DNA from: Streptomyces sp. DvalAA-43
Lineage (GTDB): Bacteria; Actinomycetota; Actinomycetes; Streptomycetales; Streptomycetaceae
Assembly (NCBI RefSeq): GCF_900091725.1
Contig: NZ_FMBW01000091.1
Span: 161,429 to 225,428 of the forward strand
Direction of reading: 5' to 3'
Length of the DNA stretch: 64,000 nucleotides
Positions 24,899 to 34,448 of the stretch are shown piece by piece; positions within the stretch are counted from its first letter, which is position 1, and each line of letters starts with the position of its first letter. Both the position numbers and the translations under genes were made by a program. Under the pieces are notes generated by a model. The model searched no databases. It had not been told where the DNA came from and worked only from the letters and a program-made list of their open reading frames with translations.

Positions 24899-26199
24899 CG
24901 ACGGGTTCTCGCTTCCGGCCGGACCGAAGAACGCTCGGCCGCCGGGGATTACTCCGGATCGGCGGCGGGGCCGCGGCGCTCGCCGCCCTCTCGCCCGTAC
25001 TGACGGCCTGCTCGGATTCCGGAGGTTCCGGCAAGCTGCGTCTCGTCGGCGTCGCCGACCAGCAGAAGCCGGTCGAGGAGCTGGTCGCCCGCTACCGCAC
25101 ATCCCACCCCGACGCGGAGTTCGCCACCTCCTTCGCGCCCACGGACCAGGTGCAGACGGTGCTGCGCACCCAGCTCGCCGGTGGCAACGCCCCCGATGTG
25201 CATGTGCTCTATCCCGGCAGCGGCAGCGCCATGTCCATGGTCGAGCTGGCCAAGGCCGGACTGCTCGCCGATCTCAGCGAGCAGTCGTGGACCAAGGAAG
25301 TCCCGTCGAACTTCCACCCGGCTTACCGACACGAAGGAAAAACGTATCTCTACTCGGCGGGAAGCAGCGTCATCGGCGCCATCCACAACAAGAAGGCCTT
25401 CGCCAGGGCCGGGGTCGAGCCGCCCAGGACATGGAAAGAACTCCTCGACGTCTGCGCGGAATTGAAGGCCAAGGGCATCATCCCGATCGCGCTCGGCACG
25501 CAGACTCCCTGGGTCACCCAGCTGATCAGCTACGCGCTGGTCCCCAACGCCGTCTATGCGCGGAACCCCGCATTCGACGCCGAGATGGCTTCCGGGAAGG
25601 CGCACTTCCGGGACTCCGGATGGGCCGACGCGATGGGCAAGTACCAGGAGCTGCAACGCCGGGGCTTCTTCAACGAGAACCCCAACGGGACGACGTACGA
25701 GCAGCAGACCTCGATGGTCGCGAGCGGCAGGGCGGCGATGGCCGTCCAGGTCTCCGCCGTGCTCGCCAACTTCCGCCAGGCCGCCCGGAATCCGGACGAC
25801 CTCGGCATGTTCCCCTTCCCCGGCGGTGACGACGCCGCGAAGCTGTGGATCCCGGCGGGCATCGTCGTCGGGCTCGGGATCTCGGCGCGGTCCAGGAACT
25901 CGGCCGAGGCGAAGGCGTTCGTCGAGTTCCTCGGGAGGCAGCAGAACGTCGACCGCTGGGCGCGGTCCGTGGCCGCGATCCCGTTCAAGCGCGACGCCGC
26001 CACGAGGACCGACCCGGCCCTCGACGGCTTCCTGCCGCTCATCGACGACAACCGGGCGGTCCCCTTCATGGACCAGAGCTGGCCCAACGCCGAGGTGCAG
26101 CCCGCCCATTTCGCCGCCGTGCAGGACCTCCTCGCGGGGAAGACGGATGTCGACGGCGCCCTGGGACAGATGGACGAGGCCTACGGGAAGAAGTCGTGA
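24895..26199 (+). CDS. Sugar ABC transporter substrate-binding lipoprotein
   Basis: A 434-residue extracellular solute-binding protein of the carbohydrate uptake family 1. The signal is of Tat-lipoprotein type: GRRGLLRIGGGAAALAALSP, then lipobox LTAC. The mature part has the usual two-lobe features (PDVHVLYPGSG, IPIALGTQTPWVTQLISYAL). It sits between a GH78 gene and two permease genes and probably binds rhamnosyl oligosaccharides. Residue 19, in the signal peptide, is a TTA leucine codon (24949-24951), which would make translation depend on the bldA tRNA. The ATG has GAGGAGGA upstream and overlaps the GH78 stop. Confidence 0.93.
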   Translation: MTTGSRFRPDRRTLGRRGLLRIGGGAAALAALSPVLTACSDSGGSGKLRLVGVADQQKPVEELVARYRTSHPDAEFATSFAPTDQVQTVLRTQLAGGNAPDVHVLYPGSGSAMSMVELAKAGLLADLSEQSWTKEVPSNFHPAYRHEGKTYLYSAGSSVIGAIHNKKAFARAGVEPPRTWKELLDVCAELKAKGIIPIALGTQTPWVTQLISYALVPNAVYARNPAFDAEMASGKAHFRDSGWADAMGKYQELQRRGFFNENPNGTTYEQQTSMVASGRAAMAVQVSAVLANFRQAARNPDDLGMFPFPGGDDAAKLWIPAGIVVGLGISARSRNSAEAKAFVEFLGRQQNVDRWARSVAAIPFKRDAATRTDPALDGFLPLIDDNRAVPFMDQSWPNAEVQPAHFAAVQDLLAGKTDVDGALGQMDEAYGKKS

Positions 26200-27158
26200 C
26201 GAGCACCTCCGAGAAGACCGTCCCCGGCCCGGCGGGCAGGGCCGCCGACGGACCGGACACCGGTCGCGGCCGCCGGGTCCGGCACCGCGATCACACCATC
26301 CCGCCCTGGCTCTTCGTCGTGCCGGCTCTGGTCGTCTACGGCATCGTCGTGCTCTACCCGAGCCTCGCCGGGGTGATGTACGCCTTCACCGACTGGTCCG
26401 GCATCGGCGGCTTCTCCTTCACCGGCACGGACAACTTCCGCGCCCTGCTCGACGACGGCCGGGCCCTGGAGTCCGTCAGCAACACGCTGCTCCTCACCCT
26501 CGCCGTGGTCGTCGTCCAGAACGGCATCGGCCTGCTGCTCGCGCTCGGCGTCCACACCAGCATCAAGTCGCGCGCGGTACTGCGGCTGGTCTTCTTCGCA
26601 CCGGCCGTGGTCAGCCCGGTCATGGTCGCGATCCTCTGGAAGTACGTCTACAACCCCGAGAACGGCGCCGGTCTGAACGGTCTCCTCGGTGCGGTCGGGC
26701 TCGGCGGACTGCGCCAGGACTGGCTCGGCAATCCGTCACTCGCCCTCTGGTCCGTCGCGGCGATGGTGGTCTGGCAGTACGCGGGCTACTCGATGGTCGT
26801 CTTCCTGGCCGGGCTCCAGGGCGTGCCCGCCGAACTCCACGAGGCCGCCCGGATCGACGGGGCGGGCTCCTGGCAGCGCTTCCGCTATGTCACCTGGCCT
26901 CTCCTGGCCCCGGCACTGACGATCAACCTGATGCTGTCGACCATCGGCGGCCTCAAGCTCTTCGACCAGGTCTACGCCGCCACCAACGGCGGACCGGGCA
27001 CCTCCAGCGAGACGCTGTCGACCGTCCTGTACAAGGAGGCGTTCGTCTACGGGAAGTTCGGCTACAGCACCGCTGTGGCCCTGGTCCTCGCACTGTTCGT
27101 GGCCGCGGTCTCGCTGGTCCAGCTCCGGTATCTGCGTGCGAGGGAGGTCACCGCGTGA
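26196..27158 (+). CDS. Sugar ABC transporter permease (MalF-like)
   Basis: A 320-residue permease with six helices and the EAA loop ELHEAARIDGAGSWQRFRYV that docks the ATPase. Positively charged N-terminus, RGRRVRHRDH, then WLFVVPALVVYGIVVLYPSL as the first helix. The GTG at 26196 overlaps the stop of the binding-protein gene, so translation is coupled. It forms the channel together with the next gene product. No ATPase gene is nearby; Streptomyces sugar importers commonly share MsiK. Confidence 0.93.
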   Translation: MTSTSEKTVPGPAGRAADGPDTGRGRRVRHRDHTIPPWLFVVPALVVYGIVVLYPSLAGVMYAFTDWSGIGGFSFTGTDNFRALLDDGRALESVSNTLLLTLAVVVVQNGIGLLLALGVHTSIKSRAVLRLVFFAPAVVSPVMVAILWKYVYNPENGAGLNGLLGAVGLGGLRQDWLGNPSLALWSVAAMVVWQYAGYSMVVFLAGLQGVPAELHEAARIDGAGSWQRFRYVTWPLLAPALTINLMLSTIGGLKLFDQVYAATNGGPGTSSETLSTVLYKEAFVYGKFGYSTAVALVLALFVAAVSLVQLRYLRAREVTA

Positions 27159-28030
27159 GTACCGCAACGGCCCGCGGCCCGGCGAAGGCGAAGCCCGGAC
27201 GTACGGGGCGCCGACCGAAGTACGGGCAGTACGCCCTCGAACTGCTCATGATCGCCGTCGCCGTCGTCTTCCTGTTCCCGGTGTACGCCCTGGTCACGCT
27301 GGCGATGAAGGACCCCCGGCAGATCTCCGAATCGCCCCTCTCGCTGCCCTCGCCGCCCACCTTCGGCAACTTCGGCGACGCCTGGTCCTCCGCGTCACTG
27401 GGGCCCGCCCTGCTCAACAGCACGGTCATCACGGCCGTCAGCCTGCTGCTGCTCATCGTCCTCGGCTCCACGGGGGCCTACTACCTCGCCCGGTGTGCCC
27501 GCGGCCTCGGCTACGGGCTGTACATCCTGTTCCTGCTGGGGATCGTGCTGCCGTTCCAGCTCGGCATGATCCCGCTCTACCGGCTGGTCGACGACCTCGG
27601 CTGGCTCGGCACGTACCAGGGCATGGTGCTCTTCTACACCGGCATCCAGCTGCCGTTCACGGTCTTCCTGTACACCGGATTCATCCGCGCCCTGCCGCAG
27701 GACTACGCGCAGGCCGCGCTGATCGACGGCTGCGACCACCGGCAGGCGTTCACCCGGATCGTGTTCCCCCTGCTGCGCCCCATCACCGGCACCGTGATCA
27801 TCCTGAACGCGGTGTTCATCTGGAACGACTTCTTCACCCCACTGCTGTATCTGGGCGGTTCCGACAAGGAGACCGTGCCGGTCGGCATCTTCGCGTTCGT
27901 CGGCCAGTACGTCTCGGACTACGGACTCGTCTTCGCCGGACTGGTGCTCGCCGCACTACCGATCCTGATCGTCTTCGTGGTCCTCCAGCGCTATGTGATC
28001 AAGGGCTTCGCGGGCGGTCTCAAGGGCTGA
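27155..28030 (+). CDS. Sugar ABC transporter permease (MalG-like)
   Basis: A 291-residue second permease with six helices. The ATPase-docking loop reads DYAQAALIDGCDHRQAFTRI. The C-terminus RYVIKGFAGGLKG is the typical MalG-type tail. GTG start overlapping the previous stop (GTGA). Product pairs with the preceding permease in an importer for a di- or oligosaccharide. Confidence 0.93.
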   Translation: MSTATARGPAKAKPGRTGRRPKYGQYALELLMIAVAVVFLFPVYALVTLAMKDPRQISESPLSLPSPPTFGNFGDAWSSASLGPALLNSTVITAVSLLLLIVLGSTGAYYLARCARGLGYGLYILFLLGIVLPFQLGMIPLYRLVDDLGWLGTYQGMVLFYTGIQLPFTVFLYTGFIRALPQDYAQAALIDGCDHRQAFTRIVFPLLRPITGTVIILNAVFIWNDFFTPLLYLGGSDKETVPVGIFAFVGQYVSDYGLVFAGLVLAALPILIVFVVLQRYVIKGFAGGLKG

Positions 28031-28039
28031 GGAGCTCCT

Positions 28040-31000
28040 GTGACGCATCCGGCTCATCCGCTCCTCCCGCCGAGTGTCGCGGCGGTCCTCGCCGGGCCGC
28101 CGCGCGCCTTCTCACCGGTCGCCCTCTGGTGGTGGAGCGGGGAGCGGCTCGACCGGGCCCGGCTGCGGGCGCAGCTGGAGCGCTTCGCGCAGGGCGGGGT
28201 GCACCAGCTCGTGCTCCTCGACCTGGCACCGTCGGGGCCCCTGTTCGGCTCCGACGCCGACGACCCGCCGTTTCTCTCCGAGGCGTGGTGGGCGTTGCTC
28301 GACGGGGTGTGCGACGACGCCCGCGCACTGGGTGTCGGCCTCTGGTTCTACGACCAGCTCGGTTTCTCCGGCGCCGATCTGCAGGCACGTCTCGTCGACG
28401 AGCGGCCCGCCCACGGGGGCCGCCGTCTCGACCGGGTGCGGACCGTGGTGGAGTCCTCGGCGGACCGGCCCGGCGAGCTGTGGTGTCCGCCGGGCGGCCG
28501 GCCGCTCGCGGGCGGCGCCGAACCGCTCGACGGCGACGGCCGGAGCCTCGGTCCGGCCGTCCCGGCCCCGGTGGCCGACGGGGTCGTACGGGCACCCGGC
28601 CCCGGCCGGTGGCGTCTGACGCTCCATCACCACGGGGCGCTCGGCTTCGACTATCTCGGCGCGGAGGCCTGTGCGGCGCTGCTGGACCGGGTGCACGGGG
28701 AGTTCGAGCGCCGGCTCGGCGACCGGCTCGGGTCCGTCGTCGTCGGCTCCTTCCAGGACGAGCTGCCCTCCCTGCCCACCTGGTCCACCGGCTTCGCCGA
28801 CGCCTTCCGGCGCCTTCGCGGGTACGACATCACCGAGCGGCTCGACGCCCTGTACGAGGACTGTGCCGATCCGGACGTCCACCGGATCCGCCGCGACTAT
28901 CACCTGACCCGTGCCGAGCTGGCCGAGGAGGCGTTCTTCCGGCCGCTGGCCGCCTGGCACGAACGACACGGGCTGCTCATCGGCTGTGATCAGCAGGACC
29001 CCGCGCGCGCCGGACACCCGGTCGCGGGCGTGGAGCTGTACGCCGACTATCCGCGGACCCACCGCTGGTACTCCGCGCCCGGCTCCGACCACCACGGGGA
29101 CGCCCGTGTCCACTCCTCGCTCGCCCACCTCTACGGCCGTCCCCGCACCTGGATCGAGGCCTTCCACTCCACCGGCTGGGGCGGCACGCTGGAGGAGACC
29201 TTCGACTGGCTGCTCCCGTGGCTGCGGGCCGGTGCCACGCTCTACAACCCGCATGCCGTCTACTACACGACCAAGGGCGGCTGGTGGGAGTGGGCGCCGC
29301 CCGCGACCGACTGGCGCCAGCCGTACTGGCGTCACCACCGCGTCTTCGCCGATGCCGTGACCCGGCTGTGCGCGATCCTGAGCCTCGGTCACCATCTGTG
29401 CGACATCGCGATCCTGCTGCCCACGACCACCGCCCAGGCGGGCACCGCCCTGGACGGCGTCGACGACGCGGCGGCCCGTGCCCAGTCGGTGTATCTGGAA
29501 CTCGTCGGTGACATGACCTGGTTCCGCACCCGGCCGGGCGCAATGGACCGCCTGGGCCTGGACGCCGATGTGATCGACGACGCGTCCGTGGCCCGCGCCC
29601 ATGTCTCCCGGCTCGACGACGGGGTGCGACTGCGGGTCGCGGACGAGGCGTACGCCACCGTCGTGCTGCCCTCGTGCACCGTCCTGGAACGGGAGACGGC
29701 TCGGCTGCTCGTCGAATTCGCCTCCGCCGGCGGACGGTTGATCGCACTGGGCGACCTTCCCGAGCAGTTGGTCGGTCCCGGCACGGCCACCTCGGCCGGG
29801 CTGCGGGCGTGCTTCGCTGACGGCCGGGCCGTGCGTGTCCCGATGACGGCCGAGCCGGACCGTCCGCTCGCCGCTGCTCTCGGCGGCGCGCACCCGGTCG
29901 TCCGCGCCCCGGTCCCCGCGCTCGCGCGGCGCGTGGACGGCGCTACGGTGGTGTTCCTGACCGCGGCCGCCCCACGGGCGACGCGTGCGGCGGTCGCCGC
30001 CCCCGACGAGCGGGGCGCCGCCCTGGGCTGGCTGGACGCCCGTTACGACTTCGACCCCGGCCGGTACGCGCGGCGGGCCCGGGTGCGGGTGCGGGACGTG
30101 GAGGGCCCGGCCGTTCTGGTGGATCCGTTCGGCGGCGCTCCCCGGACGCTGCCGGTGCTGCCCGCCGACGACGACGCGCGGGCCGTCGAGGTCGATGTCC
30201 CCTTCGATACGGGACCGGCGGCTGTCCTGGTCTTCCCTGCCCACGGCGTCCTCCCTGCCCACGGCCGGGAGCCGGCGGCTCCCGTGGCGCGGAGCTCCGG
30301 GCCGGGTACCACCGTCGTGGAGATCCCCCCGGACGCGGAGTGGGACATGGTGCTCGTCCCGACGCTCGACAACACCTGGGGTGATTTCGCCCGCCCCGCG
30401 ACCGGTCCGCCCACCGGTCCGCCCGTCACCGAGTGCCGGACCTTCGGGCACCGGGTGGAGGCGGCCGGTGAGGACGGCCTCCGGGACGGCTGGGCCGCGT
30501 CCTCCGGTACCGCCCGCCCGGCGCGGGCCACGGTGCACGCGACGTTCGGCCCGCGCGCGGTCGTGCTCCGCGAGGGGCCCGGCCGGGACGGTGGCCCTTC
30601 GATGCTCGAATGGTCGGAAACCCTGGGCGTCCACAAGGACCCGGTGCATCGCGCGGTGCTGGGGCCGAAGGGGCATGTGCCGGAGGAGTTCGCGCACCTC
30701 GGCCCCGCGGTCGCCGGAGAGACGGTGCGGCTGCGGGTGGCGCTGCACCTGGACGCGCCCTTCGACGGACACCTCGCGGTCGGGGCCGCGGCGGCCAAGC
30801 GGGCCCGGCTCGACGGCACGATCCTGACGCTCGACGACGGGGGCCACCTCGCGCTGGGCCCGGTGCGGGCGACGGCCGGAGCCCATCTGCTCGAACTGGA
30901 GCTGACACCCGATCAGGACTGTGAGCTGCGGGCACATCTGGCGCTCGTGCGCGATCCCGAGGGCTACCGGCGCCCGGAGTGGATCCACGCCCCCGGAACG

Positions 31001-32116
31001 ATGGGCACGACACTGCGGCTGTCCGCGCCCCCCGCCCGTGCCGTCGTCCAGGTGGCCTCCCGGGCGCCCTGCGTACTGCGGGTGAACGGGCAGGTCATGG
31101 GCAGGCAGGGCGGTTTCGACCCGTACGCCGCACACGCGGTGCCGCGTGTGCGGCGGCACGACGTGGCGGCGGCCCTGCGTGCCGGTGACAACGACATCAC
31201 CGTCGAGACGTCCGGCGACGGCGAGCGCGCGGTCCTGGTCGACGCGGTCCTCGTCGACGGGCACGGCGGGCGGATCGCGGTGCTGCACAGCGGTTCCCAC
31301 TGGTGGGCCGAGGGGGCGCGGGGGCGCGGGCCGGTCCGGGTACGCCGCGAGCCGGTGGGTGATCCCGCCGCGCTGTTCCTGCGCCGCCGCCCCCATCCGC
31401 TGCCGGGGGCCGCGTGGCTGGACCCGGAGGCCGACGACGGCACGGTGGTGCCGGTACGGTTCGCGGTGCCGGGGAGCCGGGGCGGTGTGGAGTGGCTGTG
31501 GTGCGAACTGCCGCCCGGAACGAGCCGGTTGACGGCGACGGTGCACGGCGAGGTCACCGTCCATGTGGACGGCTCCGCGTGCCCCGCCGCCACGACCGCC
31601 GTCGACGCGCGGGGGGTGCGTACCGTGACGGCCGAACTGCCGCCCGCCGATCGCGGCGGACCGCGGACCGCGGCGCTGCGGGTCCGGACCCGCCCCGGGT
31701 ACGAGGGCGGTGCCGCGCTGGCCGGTCCGGTGTGCTGCGCGGTGGGCCCCGGACGGATCCGGCTCGGCGACTGGGAGGGCCAGGGGCTGGCCGAGTACAG
31801 CGGCGGAGTGCGGTACGGCCGCGTGGTGACCGTGCCCGCCGATGCCGCGGCGGGTCCGCTGTGGCTGGACCTCGGGCGGGTCCGGGGCACGGCCGAGGTA
31901 CGGGTCGGGGGCGCCGAAGCGGGAGTGCGGGTGTGTTCCCCGTACGTGTTCGATCTGACGGGGCTGGTGGTGGCCGGGGCCAATGCTGTGGAGATCACCG
32001 TGTTCGGGACGCTGGCGCCCCACCTGGACGCGACGAGCCCGACCCATTTCGTCTTTCCCGGGCAGCGGGTCAGCGGCCTGCTGGGACCGGTACGGCTGCG
32101 CACCGGGCGGGTGTGA
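28040..32116 (+). CDS. GH106-like large glycoside hydrolase (putative alpha-L-rhamnosidase)
   Basis: A 1358-residue protein. The first 400 residues resemble the GH106 catalytic barrel: ALWWWSGERLDRARLRAQLE, FLSEAWWALLDGVCDDARAL, then GVGLWFYDQLGFSGADLQAR, with later acids in SFQDELPSLP and TWIEAFHSTGWGG. Several beta-sandwich modules follow, including a galactose-binding-like C-terminal one. GH106 enzymes remove alpha-L-rhamnose, which suits its place after GH78 and a sugar importer. No signal peptide is present, so it is predicted cytoplasmic. GTG start with GGAG 5 bases upstream, 9 bases after the permease gene. The family call is from motif memory, so the substrate is tentative. Confidence 0.75.
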   Translation: MTHPAHPLLPPSVAAVLAGPPRAFSPVALWWWSGERLDRARLRAQLERFAQGGVHQLVLLDLAPSGPLFGSDADDPPFLSEAWWALLDGVCDDARALGVGLWFYDQLGFSGADLQARLVDERPAHGGRRLDRVRTVVESSADRPGELWCPPGGRPLAGGAEPLDGDGRSLGPAVPAPVADGVVRAPGPGRWRLTLHHHGALGFDYLGAEACAALLDRVHGEFERRLGDRLGSVVVGSFQDELPSLPTWSTGFADAFRRLRGYDITERLDALYEDCADPDVHRIRRDYHLTRAELAEEAFFRPLAAWHERHGLLIGCDQQDPARAGHPVAGVELYADYPRTHRWYSAPGSDHHGDARVHSSLAHLYGRPRTWIEAFHSTGWGGTLEETFDWLLPWLRAGATLYNPHAVYYTTKGGWWEWAPPATDWRQPYWRHHRVFADAVTRLCAILSLGHHLCDIAILLPTTTAQAGTALDGVDDAAARAQSVYLELVGDMTWFRTRPGAMDRLGLDADVIDDASVARAHVSRLDDGVRLRVADEAYATVVLPSCTVLERETARLLVEFASAGGRLIALGDLPEQLVGPGTATSAGLRACFADGRAVRVPMTAEPDRPLAAALGGAHPVVRAPVPALARRVDGATVVFLTAAAPRATRAAVAAPDERGAALGWLDARYDFDPGRYARRARVRVRDVEGPAVLVDPFGGAPRTLPVLPADDDARAVEVDVPFDTGPAAVLVFPAHGVLPAHGREPAAPVARSSGPGTTVVEIPPDAEWDMVLVPTLDNTWGDFARPATGPPTGPPVTECRTFGHRVEAAGEDGLRDGWAASSGTARPARATVHATFGPRAVVLREGPGRDGGPSMLEWSETLGVHKDPVHRAVLGPKGHVPEEFAHLGPAVAGETVRLRVALHLDAPFDGHLAVGAAAAKRARLDGTILTLDDGGHLALGPVRATAGAHLLELELTPDQDCELRAHLALVRDPEGYRRPEWIHAPGTMGTTLRLSAPPARAVVQVASRAPCVLRVNGQVMGRQGGFDPYAAHAVPRVRRHDVAAALRAGDNDITVETSGDGERAVLVDAVLVDGHGGRIAVLHSGSHWWAEGARGRGPVRVRREPVGDPAALFLRRRPHPLPGAAWLDPEADDGTVVPVRFAVPGSRGGVEWLWCELPPGTSRLTATVHGEVTVHVDGSACPAATTAVDARGVRTVTAELPPADRGGPRTAALRVRTRPGYEGGAALAGPVCCAVGPGRIRLGDWEGQGLAEYSGGVRYGRVVTVPADAAAGPLWLDLGRVRGTAEVRVGGAEAGVRVCSPYVFDLTGLVVAGANAVEITVFGTLAPHLDATSPTHFVFPGQRVSGLLGPVRLRTGRV

Positions 32117-32127
32117 CGGGGCGGGGC

Positions 32128-32173
32128 GCGGCGGGCCGGGCCGGGGCAGCCACGTACCGCCCCGGCCCGCCGC
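32128..32173. terminator. Hairpin between the two converging sugar operons
   Basis: GCGGCGG and GCCGGGGC pair with GCCCCGGC and CCGCCGC, with a 5-base bulge on the left arm. It occupies the gap where the left and right sugar operons meet. Confidence 0.65.
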
Positions 32174-32243
32174 GTCGGGCACGCGCGGAGAGCCCACCGT
32201 TCCGCGCCGCGATCGCGCCGCCGCCCGCCCCCGTTCCGCCCCG

Positions 32244-34448
32244 CTATCTGTCTCCCGTCAGCATCGGCAGCAGCAGCGCCGCGGACCAGCTGAAGTTGGG
32301 CGAGTTGAGCGGCGCACCGGTCGTCGGGTCGTAGTTCTCCATGATCGGTCCGTCGCCCGCGAGACCCGACGCATGGGCGAGGAGCCGGTCCGTCAGGGCG
32401 TCCGCGTCCTTGCCGTAGCCGTAGCGGCGCAGGCCGCCGAGGGCGTAGTAGGCCTGGTCGAACCAGACGGGGCCGCGCCAGTAGGCCGTCGGTGAGAAGT
32501 AGGGGGAGCTCTTCGCCACGGTCGGGAAGGGAACGGCCGTGGCGAACTCCGCCGGGTCCGTCAGTTTCCCGCGCACGGCGCGGGCCTGTGCGGCGGACGC
32601 CGTGCCGGTCCACAGCGGGACCGCGCCCTCGATGCCGCGGCCGCGGTCCGTGAGCGGGGCGCCGGTGCCGAGCGCGATGTCGTGGAACCAGCCGTCGGCG
32701 GGGTCGTACATCTTCGTACGGACGGCGGTGGAGGTGGCGGTGGAGCGCCGCTTCCAGCGCTCGGCGTCGGCGCCGCGGCCGAGCGCGCCCGCGATGCGCG
32801 CCAGGTAGCCCTGGTCGGCGGCGAGATAGGAGTTCAGGTCGACGGACTCCTGGTCGATGGAGTAGCCGAGGAGCGTTCCGTCGGCGGCCTTGTTGGCGAC
32901 GATGCCGGTGCCGAGGGTGGCGTCGAAGCGGGGCGCGTTGTCCATGCCGCTCTCCCAGGCCGCGGCGAGGCGCCGTTCCTCTGGAGAGTCGTTGGCCGGG
33001 TCGACGGTGGCGCCGTACTCGGCGAGGCCGTTGTGGTCGTGGTCCCGGTTGCGGTACCACCAGGCCTGGTACGCGGCGAGCTTCGGGTACATCTCGCGCA
33101 GGAAGGCCCTGTCCCCCGTCTTCGCGTACACCTCCCACACGGCCCATGCGGCCAGCGGGGGCTTGGAGTTGCGCTCGTTCCAGTTGCCGCCGCCGCGTGC
33201 GGGGTCGTTGTAGAAGATGACGTCCGGGATCATTCCGGCGTCCTGGGGGCGGGTAGTCGAGTCCGGCCCGATCTGCCAGTCGAACATGGCGCGGATCTGC
33301 GACTCGGCCAGCTCGGGCGCGAAGCGGGCGGTGCCGACGGCCTGCTTCCAGGTGTCCCAGGCCCAGATGCCGCCGGTGAACCACTTGTAGGAGATCGACG
33401 GTGTGATCCCGTCGTGCTTGATCCGCCCGGCCGCGCTGCGCCAGTTGGTGACGAGGGTCTCCAGGGACTTCACGGCCGTGCGCCGCCGGTCGGCGGGGAC
33501 GCCGCGGATCACCCCGGCCACGTAGCCGCGCCAGCGTGCGTCGGAGGAGGACACGACGGACGCGGGGCGGGCCAGTACGTCGCGGGCCCTCGCCTTCTCC
33601 TTCGTGCGCTCGGCGGTGGTGAAGGTGTAGGACTCGGTCCAGTCGAAGCTGTGCGCGCGGCCGGGCGCGAGGGTCACCGGGGCCGCGGCCTCGGTGCGGT
33701 AGGTGTCGCCGTCCACCGTCGTGCGGACGCGGTCCTTGTGGGTGATCTCGAAGCGTTCCGTGCCGTCGGTGAGGTAGTCCCAGGTCTCGCGGACCTTCGC
33801 GAAGTCGACGCCGACGCCGGAGCCGGTGGCGGTCAGCGACGGTGCGCCGTGCATCGGCCGGCCGGCCGGCCGCAGCAGGCTGCCCGTCCAGTCGGCGCCC
33901 AGGGTGCGGGGTGACCGGCCGGTGTTGCGGACCTCGGCCCTGACCAGGGCGGTGCGGTCGGTGGCGAAGCGGAGTTCCAGGGTGAGGCGCAGCCCGCGGC
34001 CGAGGTCGTAGGACTGGCGGAGCAGGCCCGGGAGCGAGGTGAGGCGGGGTGCGCCGCCGCCGGCCAGGTCCAGGGCGCGGCCGTGTTCGGTGAGGCGGAT
34101 GCGGCTGAAGGACTTGCTGAGCCACCAGGGGTATTCCTGGGCGATGTAGAGGGGCCCGGAGAAGCCGCCGTAGCCGTCCTTGTCACCGGCCTCCGGCAGG
34201 GCGTACGCGTGCCACGCTCCCCGGTCGGCGAAGACGTTGACGGGGTTGTTGTCCTCGTCGTCACCGGGCTGCGCGGTGGCAGGGGTGCCGTGCAGGTCGA
34301 GGACGTCGGCGTAGGCGGGCGGGGGCTCGGGGTGCCCGTGGGCGGTGGCCGTCTGCGGTACGGCGAGGGCGCCGCCGACCAGGAGGAGCGCGGTCAGTGC
34401 GCCCAGCGGACGGTGCCCGGTCAGGTGTCGGTCTCTCCAACGGGTCAT
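32244..34448 (-). CDS. Secreted GH63-family glucosidase-like enzyme (YgjK type)
   Basis: A 734-residue exported enzyme with a signal peptide (GALTALLLVGGALAV, then a TATAHG cleavage region). The C-terminal (alpha/alpha)6 barrel carries GH63/YgjK landmarks: KWFTGGIWAWDTWKQAVGTA with the general acid Asp, NWNERNSKPPLAAWAVWEVY, AYWRGPVWFDQAYYALGGL, and the base Glu in MENYDPTTGAPLNSPNFSW. It should hydrolyse an alpha-glucosidic or related bond outside the cell. The ATG at 34448 overlaps the GH42 stop (ATGA), so it is the last gene of the minus-strand sugar operon. Confidence 0.85.
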   Translation of the reverse strand: MTRWRDRHLTGHRPLGALTALLLVGGALAVPQTATAHGHPEPPPAYADVLDLHGTPATAQPGDDEDNNPVNVFADRGAWHAYALPEAGDKDGYGGFSGPLYIAQEYPWWLSKSFSRIRLTEHGRALDLAGGGAPRLTSLPGLLRQSYDLGRGLRLTLELRFATDRTALVRAEVRNTGRSPRTLGADWTGSLLRPAGRPMHGAPSLTATGSGVGVDFAKVRETWDYLTDGTERFEITHKDRVRTTVDGDTYRTEAAAPVTLAPGRAHSFDWTESYTFTTAERTKEKARARDVLARPASVVSSSDARWRGYVAGVIRGVPADRRRTAVKSLETLVTNWRSAAGRIKHDGITPSISYKWFTGGIWAWDTWKQAVGTARFAPELAESQIRAMFDWQIGPDSTTRPQDAGMIPDVIFYNDPARGGGNWNERNSKPPLAAWAVWEVYAKTGDRAFLREMYPKLAAYQAWWYRNRDHDHNGLAEYGATVDPANDSPEERRLAAAWESGMDNAPRFDATLGTGIVANKAADGTLLGYSIDQESVDLNSYLAADQGYLARIAGALGRGADAERWKRRSTATSTAVRTKMYDPADGWFHDIALGTGAPLTDRGRGIEGAVPLWTGTASAAQARAVRGKLTDPAEFATAVPFPTVAKSSPYFSPTAYWRGPVWFDQAYYALGGLRRYGYGKDADALTDRLLAHASGLAGDGPIMENYDPTTGAPLNSPNFSWSAALLLPMLTGDR

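Noticed and set aside
28112..32197. 1361-codon minus-strand frame
   Set aside because: Complete shadow of the GH106-like gene; low-complexity translation with no motifs.
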